64,000 bases of DNA from Carnegiea gigantea. Lineage: Eukaryota; Streptophyta; Magnoliopsida; Caryophyllales; Cactaceae. The position numbers and the translations under genes are program-made. Below are positions 57,559 through 64,000 of the stretch, piece after piece; positions within the stretch are counted from its first letter, which is position 1; every line of letters starts with the position of its first letter. A model generated the notes under the pieces. That model saw only the letters and a list, made by a program, of their open reading frames with translations, did not search any database and had not been told where the DNA came from. The stretch spans positions 193,023 to 257,022 of the forward strand of contig JAKOGI010001338.1 of NCBI GenBank assembly GCA_029747015.1. The letters run 5' to 3'.

Positions 57559-58659
57559 TACATATCCATATACCTATCTAAGTACACGCATAAATATAGC
57601 CATTTCAATATAATTGGCCCTGCGCATAGCTGCCTGCCTTATTTTTATAGCCAAAATCAAAAATATCAACACAGGTAAGAAAAGATATACTGCAAAAAAC
57701 AAAGGCACAATATAAGTAAGAAAAAATACACTGCAAGAAACATGTTTGTAATTAGTACACACACTGAAAAGATACATCATATAGTACAAAGATTCATCAT
57801 TTACAATATCAAAAGTTTCACCAATTAAACCGAAAGATCCATCATACATAGATCAAAGATTCATTATTTAGATCCAAAAAATTCACACCCAAAATTTAAA
57901 ATTCATTCAATTTAAATGAATACCCATATAAAATTAAGATTTTATCAGACAAAAATCAAAAGATTCATTAAAAATGTTTACCATTTAAGAGAAAGGGTAA
58001 ATAATCAATGAAAGATGAAACTCAAAATTAAAATAGTCATTGTTTTCAAAATAAATTGTCAGAAGAAACGGTGAATCATTCGAAGATAAAAACATGAAAG
58101 CATAAAAATTGTTCGTAATTTTCATTATACTCTGAAAAAGGTTCATCTAATAGAAAAAGAGTTAACTACTTCGAAAATGAAAATATTCATAATTTATCAT
58201 TAAATACATGAAAGGTTCATCGTTTAGATCATAAATCAACAACTTAAGATTGACATATTCTTCTTACAACTGGTTCATGAGACTCAAACATTACTCACTT
58301 AAGAAAAAAAATATTGACTAACCAAATTAAAAATACTTCTAGTTTTTATGCTGTGAATGGAAACAAAAGTAACATAGTTTTCAAAACAAAATGTTTACTA
58401 ACTTAGACGTTTATCTAAAAAGATAAGATTCACTATTTTAACAAAAAATTGAATTTTTAGCTTTGATATAATTTAACACGAATTTTCCAAGAAAAAGTGG
58501 GAGTAATTACATGATGAAAATTTACGTAAAATTTTTTTAAAAAAAACAAAACAAGAGAATCATGTCAGCGTAAAAAAGGGTGAATGAGGGAAAAGATTAT
58601 ACAGAGGGAAAAGGGTGTGTCTCTTGTTGGATACATGTATTTGTATATAAGAATTTTTC
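57559..58659. mobile_element. AT-rich insertion in the PMD gene
   Basis: The PMD exon appears interrupted between TTCTATGG (57551-57558) and ATGGAGGTG (from 58660), so ATGG may be a short target duplication. The insert is AT-rich and has many variants of GATTCATCATTTA at about 30-60 base spacing. No terminal repeats or coding sequence are clear, so the class is unknown. Confidence 0.35.
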
Positions 58660-59302
58660 ATGGAGGTGTCTCCAAAAAATTCATAACAGACCTCAAATGT
58701 AGGAAAATCTAAGTCCGGATTGTTCTAGAGAATGCAGGCTTTCAATCCTTTTATTCAACTTCAGAAGGAATAATTCAACTAACAAATTGTTGTGTCACTC
58801 GTAGGATAGTTGAGAGATTATAGGATACTACGGACACCCTCTGTTTACCTTGTGGGGAGATGACAATCACCTATTTTGATTTTGCTATGCTAATAGGCCT
58901 TGGATTTTCTAGTGACTTGTTAGTGTACCAATAGGACTTTCATCATGACTGTGGTTGTCTTTTTGAGCTCTTTGGTCCTGTCATGGATAACATACCTCGT
59001 GGGGGTACCTTTCCTTACACCACTCTTTTCAGGCTAACACAGGATGATGATGCTTGGGATGTGCATACGCCTGACCAGTAGTTTCGTATTATTTTACCCC
59101 TCCTTCTCGATACCACCATTTTTGGCGAATTAGGTAGCCACTGTTAATTTATTATTTGGTTAATCTTGTTGATCTAGAAAGAGTAAGGTGCTTGAACTGT
59201 GGAGTGGGTTGCATGTGCCACTCTTATTCACGGAATGCGAAGTGGAGTATGAAAGCCTAACGTAACCTAAGGAGAAAAAAGCTCTAGTGTGCCTCTTGGC
59301 AG

Positions 59303-59856
59303 TAGGGGTAGCAACTTCACCAGAATCTGATGGATATCTATTCCATCCGACCCAAAAAAGCAGGTGAAAACCCAAAATATATGTATTGTGAATAGATGAC
59401 AGCTGATGGTTTGACGGATCAGGTTGGATGCTAGTGGTGCTCCATCCGACCAATCACTCGATCCATCACTCGCTTGCTTATTTGCTTGTTTATCCCCTAT
59501 TTGTAATGAGTTTACTTTTTAACTTTGTCCTTTAGATTTTACTCATGTTTTGAATGATTACATTGTTAAATTTTATAATTTTTGTGAAAATTAATATGAT
59601 AGGTATGATATTTATTCTTTTCTTATACCTAGAATATCTTTCTTTAGATTTTCAAAAGGCAAAGCTTATTTTCTCATAAATTTGCTAACATAATTCATCT
59701 AAATTTCCATCACCAGTTTACAATCCGATTCACATGTTTTTCACTTGCAGATGGTGGATTGATGGATTTGATTGAATTTTTGTGGATGATGGATGGATTA
59801 AATGAGTGTGATTGATGGATCTAAATGATGATTCACTCGATCCATTGTCACCCTTA
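59303..59856. mobile_element. Non-autonomous hAT-like element in the PMD gene
   Basis: The left end TAGGGGTAGCAAC and right end TTGTCACCCTTA are imperfect inverted repeats. Flanks CTTGGCAG (59295-59302) and CTTAGCTG (59857-59864) match at six of eight bases, a decayed 8-bp target duplication. It is 554 bp with GATGGATTGATGGA motifs near the right end. Confidence 0.65.
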
Positions 59857-61250
59857 CTTAGCTGTTTGTGGAGGATAATTGAGGTAATAATACCCCAACT
59901 ATTTACTTCTCTTTTCATTTAAAAACTTCCATCATTGTTTTGCTGTTTTTCAGCTTAGGTTTTATGAATTTTTCCCCCAGTTTTTCTATGATGCTTTCAT
60001 GGATGAAAGACAACTAAATTTAGGGAAAGTTATAGTCTAGAAATTTACAGTGCCTTTGGAAGGTCATAAATGATTTAACAACAGTATGATAATTGATTTG
60101 CTTATCATTCTTTGTACTTTGTTATGACACTTATGTTTTTAGGGCTAATTTTGCCCATGGGATACTCGCACTATTCTTCCTTAAGTCGAGGCCAGTAAAG
60201 ACTAAAACCAATGGCAAATCCTAATGAAAGGACCTTTCTACTCATTTGGTGTTTAGATGAAAGAGTAATATGCCAAAGCAACCGCCAATGGCCTCTTTGT
60301 ATTCCAATGCATTCTCTGCACGCCATGTTTTATGCTAAAATGCTATCTTTGGCAGACATCACAGAGATGAAAGTGGGTCATCATTGCATCGATTTTATTG
60401 ACCATAATTGTGACTACAGGGTGGATCCTTAGCTAATCATGACCCTCTTAGTAGTCCCCTACACCATGCTTTCTTGTTTTGTTTGACATTTAAGTGCTAC
60501 TATTTTTACCTCCCTTTCGTCTTATTAGGGAACACATGTCGACGTCCCCATACCTAACTTGAACATCAACATGGCACCAAAAGGTGAACCTGGGCCAGAT
60601 GTAGAGATTCCACTGGTAGCGAAATATGAGTGTTCCAATCTTCTGGATTCATTCCACATATACGGGGGGAGAGTATGCTACTTACCACTTATTTGTTGAA
60701 AAATTTCAGGTACCCACGTGTTGGCTTTCCTCTTTCAGTATAGTCGGGAGCAGTCCAATATGATATTATGCTATTTTTGTTCTGTAACTAAGGTGTTCAC
60801 AAAACTTTTTACTAGCCACCATGCTTCGACAGGTGAGGTATTTTGCCCCTCACATCCTTTTTCCTAATTTTACAATTGTTTCCATTTAATCTTTCTTCTT
60901 TCTTGTAACAAAGGGGCCTGAGGACTACCTTAGGCGAGCAGGACCTCGTAGATCTCAATCAAGAAGACGCCCTTCTTTGGGAGCTCAAGATATTCTGGAG
61001 TCTTCTCATGCCGGGGAGGGGATACCCCATCCCGATTCTTCATTAGAGGTTGAGCCCTTCAAATTTATGATCCTTATGATCCTTATGCTGTTGCTGCCTC
61101 CTTGGCAGAACGTCTTGTTCCTCAGATCTTATATGCCAATTGGTCATTTGAGACGACACATAGCGAACCTCCTCGCCATTCTTGGGCTTTTGGGGGTAGT
61201 TATAGAAATATGGACTCCCGAGGAAACCCAATCGGGTTCCTAATTCAACC

Positions 61251-61640
61251 CTGATTAAGCTTTGACCAAGCTAATCTACACTATAAATCAAGTCCTCCCC
61301 CCTCTCGAACCCTCAATGAGCCCGTCCCACCCTCTCTTCTGTTGTGATTCTTACCCGCTTCAAAACCTACAGAAGTTGTTCTAAAGTTTTTCTGCCTTAC
61401 CCCAAGGCGCCCTTAAAAAAGCCTACGCATCAACCGAAGCGCCCCCCCAAACCCAAAAAAGAGAAGATTTGTTCTAAAGTTCCAACCCAAGCGCCCCCCC
61501 CCCCCCCCCCCAAAAAAAAAAAAAATCCTCAAGAATAAAGATGTTCTAAAGCGTACGCACTTTAACCCGGCGAGTTCCTCCTCCAAAAGAAATACTCACC
61601 TTCCCCCCCCCCCCCCCCCAAAAAAAAAAAAAACCTTTTA
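61251..61640 (+). repeat. C/A-rich degenerate repeat
   Basis: TGTTCTAAAG occurs at about 61378, 61472 and 61541, two of the copies followed by AAGCGCCCCCC-like C runs. Two C-run/A-run compounds follow (C19-A14 and C16-A13, approximate). A TATA-like CTATAAATC lies near 61281. No protein is recognised. Confidence 0.6.
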
Positions 61641-62640
61641 CTGAACTTCTGGCACCAACTTCCCTTCCTCCTAGGCCCAAGGGTTGGCAATCGAAGTCAG
61701 TCAAGAAATGATTTTTTGGGGTATTAATATAACAATAAGCTATTTCAGCTCTTTGATAAGAGGAACATTATGGTCAAATTTTGCAGATATTGTGGTCTTC
61801 ACTCTCATCAGCCTCTCATGCTTACCAACTTTTGGGTGTCTCATTGTTTATTGATACTATATTCTAAATTTCAGAGTATATGTTATTCTCCTTAGTTATT
61901 GACAACATTATCCATCCAACTGTTGCACTTTTTGTTGATTTTAATAACAAAATTTTATTCTAAGTGTACTACCAATTTAATCGTCAGTCAAAACTATGAT
62001 AGTCATATCCAGTAACTAATTTGACTGTTGACATGAATCCTATAAAATTTTACCCAATTATAAAACCTTCAAATATTAAACCCTATGTAGTTATGTATAA
62101 AGTCACTTGCTCACAGGATCCATACACAATAAAACCCGGAAAAGATAGAATTTTCTGTAGGATTAAAAAAATAATTTTACGCAAAAATACGGAAGTAAAG
62201 ATGAGGGGAATAAAGCCTTAATCCTTATAATCATACACACTGGAGCTTGCGCTGCTCTGCAAGAATCCATTTTCGGGTTGTTGCTGCTGATCGATCGTGT
62301 CAATAGGCATCGAGGATAGGAGAGATTAATTTACAGGCATCACCAAACTCTAGCATGAAAGTTTTCCAATGTCTCAGCAGGAGTCTGACACACTAAATAC
62401 TATACCAGTACCAGCCATTAAAATTGGGCTCCTACCTGTGCCATCGACATCGTTTGATCCTCACTATCCAAAAAATTACACTATGCATGAAGAAGAGGAA
62501 CAGAAGACAGAGATAATCTGGAATTGAAGTGAAAATATGAGTATTAGACAACACTAGTACACAGCATACAAAAAGAAAGGAAACTCACCAAACTTTTATT
62601 AAAATCCAAACAGTACAATGCAATTAGTTACAGGTGAATT
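61641..62640. other. AT-rich intergenic stretch
   Basis: Nothing coding is recognised; there are short chance frames only. Confidence 0.45.
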
Positions 62641-62689
62641 TGCGAGCGCTTTGAGAGGGGGCGGTGGGGGAAAGAAACGTAGGGTTTAG

Positions 62690-62750
62690 TTTTTTTTTGG
62701 GGGGGTGGGGGGCGGAGGGTGGGGCGCTGGAGATCACCGAGAATAACCGT

Positions 62751-62790
<40 letters not shown>
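62690..62790. repeat. G-rich tract with a 40-G run
   Basis: A T-run/G-run compound (62690-62712) is followed by G-rich DNA and an uninterrupted run of 40 G at 62751-62790. It could form G-quadruplexes; the length may be a sequencing or assembly artefact. Confidence 0.85.
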
Positions 62791-62792
<2 letters not shown>

Positions 62793-63890
62793 GGTTAACG
62801 TGAGGAAGTAGGAGAATTGTAGGATAGTTAGTACTCACTAGTTACTACTAGCGACATTGCTGTAAACATGGTTATCTTAGTGACTAGCAAGAGAAGAGAT
62901 ATTACATGAGTTACAGAGGGCAATTTCGTATATGCTTTTAGAAGCACATGTTCTGATTGCCCACATATATATATTTTTTGCACGTGTATTTGTCATATAT
63001 TAATTTTTAATATATATTTGCTAATGTGACTGTTAAGAGTATGTGTTCCTATGAGTATGATATATATATCGCAGTCAGTTTTTAATTTTAAAGTCAACAA
63101 ATAAGATTAATGGTTAGGATTTACCAATGTAGAAAATCAAAGGCTATGGATAAATTTTACTCCGAAAAATTAAGGGGAGCAAAGCGTTTGATAATATTTC
63201 CTTTATAAATAATATTAGATTTAAGCAATTTTATCTCAGTCCCTTCGCAAAAGGTACGACATTGTTTATGTACACGGGGACTACAAAACAGTGAACCTTC
63301 CGGTTGAAATTAGATTGATGCCCTTGATAACTGAGCCATTTCTTTTTCTCATATAAAAATAGACCCCTTGTTGACAATGCGTACTTTCTTAGTTTGAAAG
63401 GGAGCTCTTTCAAAGTAATGCCCATGCCATATTCTTAGAAGCACACTGGGTTTAAAGTCGGTGCATTGCACAAGTTATTTTAGAATTTTAGTTATTTTAG
63501 AATTTCAGGCTAACTGCAATTTATTTTTCACATTTTGTATTTAATTTGATAATTAGTGTTTATCAATATTTAGTGATTCAAAATGTCTTCTTATCTACAA
63601 TATAGTACAATTATTTAATTTCCCCCTCCCATTATAAATATTCTTTGAATACAATTTTTCTTGTGGACTTAATTTACCGATAATTCGATGGTTAGCATTA
63701 GCTATTGTTCAGTGATAATACTAACATGTAAGAAGTATTCAATTTATTTACTTTTTAAATGCAACATTAAATGCATTTTTCATTGTGACATTAAATCATA
63801 CATTATTTTTGATGCAAAGCAAATACTAGTTAAGGTATTACTTATCAATGAGACACGTGTTACTATCACAATGTTCGCACTCACTTCTAC
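62791..63890. other. AT-rich intergenic stretch with possible Helitron end
   Basis: GTGC-ATT-GCAC at 63461-63471 is a perfect short hairpin followed eight bases later by TTAG, which resembles a Helitron 3' end, but nothing else supports it. No coding sequence is seen. Confidence 0.3.
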
Positions 63891-63894
63891 ATAA

Positions 63895-64000
63895 GTGTGT
63901 GCATGTATGCATGCATGGGCGTGCATATATAAACATATGTATCAATATATATATACACACACATTATATATATGTTTACATACATACATATATATATATA
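63895..64000. repeat. TG/CA/TA-rich microsatellite cluster at the window end
   Basis: Short runs of GTGTGT, ATGCATGC, ATATATAT, ACACACAC and CATACATA follow one another to the end of the window. Confidence 0.85.

Larger units (their letters stand above)
57289..61250 (+). pseudogene. Decayed plant-mobile-domain (PMD, MAIN-like) gene
   Basis: ATG 57289 starts MSSRRAHLPH followed by two stops, then QDFFIEREYRPVEACDG to a phase-0 donor at 57451. An acceptor at 57519 gives DDLIKGRGVVIL. After an insertion the core at about 58700-59146 reads ENAGFQSFYS, LCLPCGEMTITYFDFAMLIG and FELFGPVMDN, the PMD signature (compare THTFHLPCGEMTVTLEDVAM). Later pieces are LVNLVDLERVRCLN, LRFYEFFPQFFYDAF (59954), ERTFLLIWCLDERVI (60211-60432), DVPIPNLNINMAPKGEPGPD (60541) and an Arg/Ser-rich part near 60920-61240. 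Stops occur throughout. PMD proteins act in gene silencing or come from transposons; this one is broken. Confidence 0.5.

Noticed and set aside
63461..63483. GTGCATTGCAC hairpin as a Helitron end
   Set aside because: Only a very short palindrome with no repeat copy or partner end in the window; kept only as a remark in the intergenic entry.

Overview
This window looks like nuclear DNA of a flowering plant, most likely a eudicot. One split gene with short GT-AG introns sits in AT-rich DNA that is mostly broken transposable elements. No bacterial-style operons, CRISPR arrays, rRNA genes or convincing tRNA genes were seen. All calls come from reading the sequence and from remembered family motifs; no search was run.

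Layout. 1-3933: the 3' part of a degenerate Ty1/Copia element. 3931-5000: an imperfect duplication and a hairpin. 6615-12091: exons 2-10 of a plant-type phosphoenolpyruvate carboxylase gene (PPC), all in frame, with a hAT-like element in one intron; the usual exon 1 was not found. 14081-15230: a Copia fragment cut by a hAT-like relic. 16085-19758: a 5'-truncated Copia element with a 3' LTR. 23355-25392: a probable Helitron carrying a hAT MITE, followed by the start of a second copy. 26493-40596: a 14 kb Ty3/Gypsy (Athila-like) element with both LTRs; its reverse transcriptase is split by a 3,979-bp solo LTR that has a 5-bp target duplication. 40804-41236: an RPA-like zinc-ribbon exon and a Helitron-type 3' hairpin. 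42037-43291: a tandem duplication. 46581-51601: a structurally complete Copia element (two LTRs, PBS, PPT, TATAT target duplication) whose reading frames are broken. 52594-53071: a Tat-like solo LTR on the minus strand. 53270-55576: three diverged tandem copies of a small gene that I do not recognise, each behind a TATA-like box. 57166-61250: a decayed plant-mobile-domain (PMD) gene interrupted by a hAT-like element and another insertion. 61370-64000: C/A-rich repeats, a 40-G run and AT-rich microsatellites.

The only gene that looks functional is PPC. It would catalyse carboxylation of phosphoenolpyruvate to oxaloacetate in the cytosol. Its catalytic motifs are intact and it has the C3-type alanine at the site that is serine in C4 enzymes. 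The most interesting unexplained item is the three-copy small-gene array at 53-55.6 kb. Next are the missing or replaced first exon of PPC, with an in-frame candidate at 6184-6279, and the Helitron remains.
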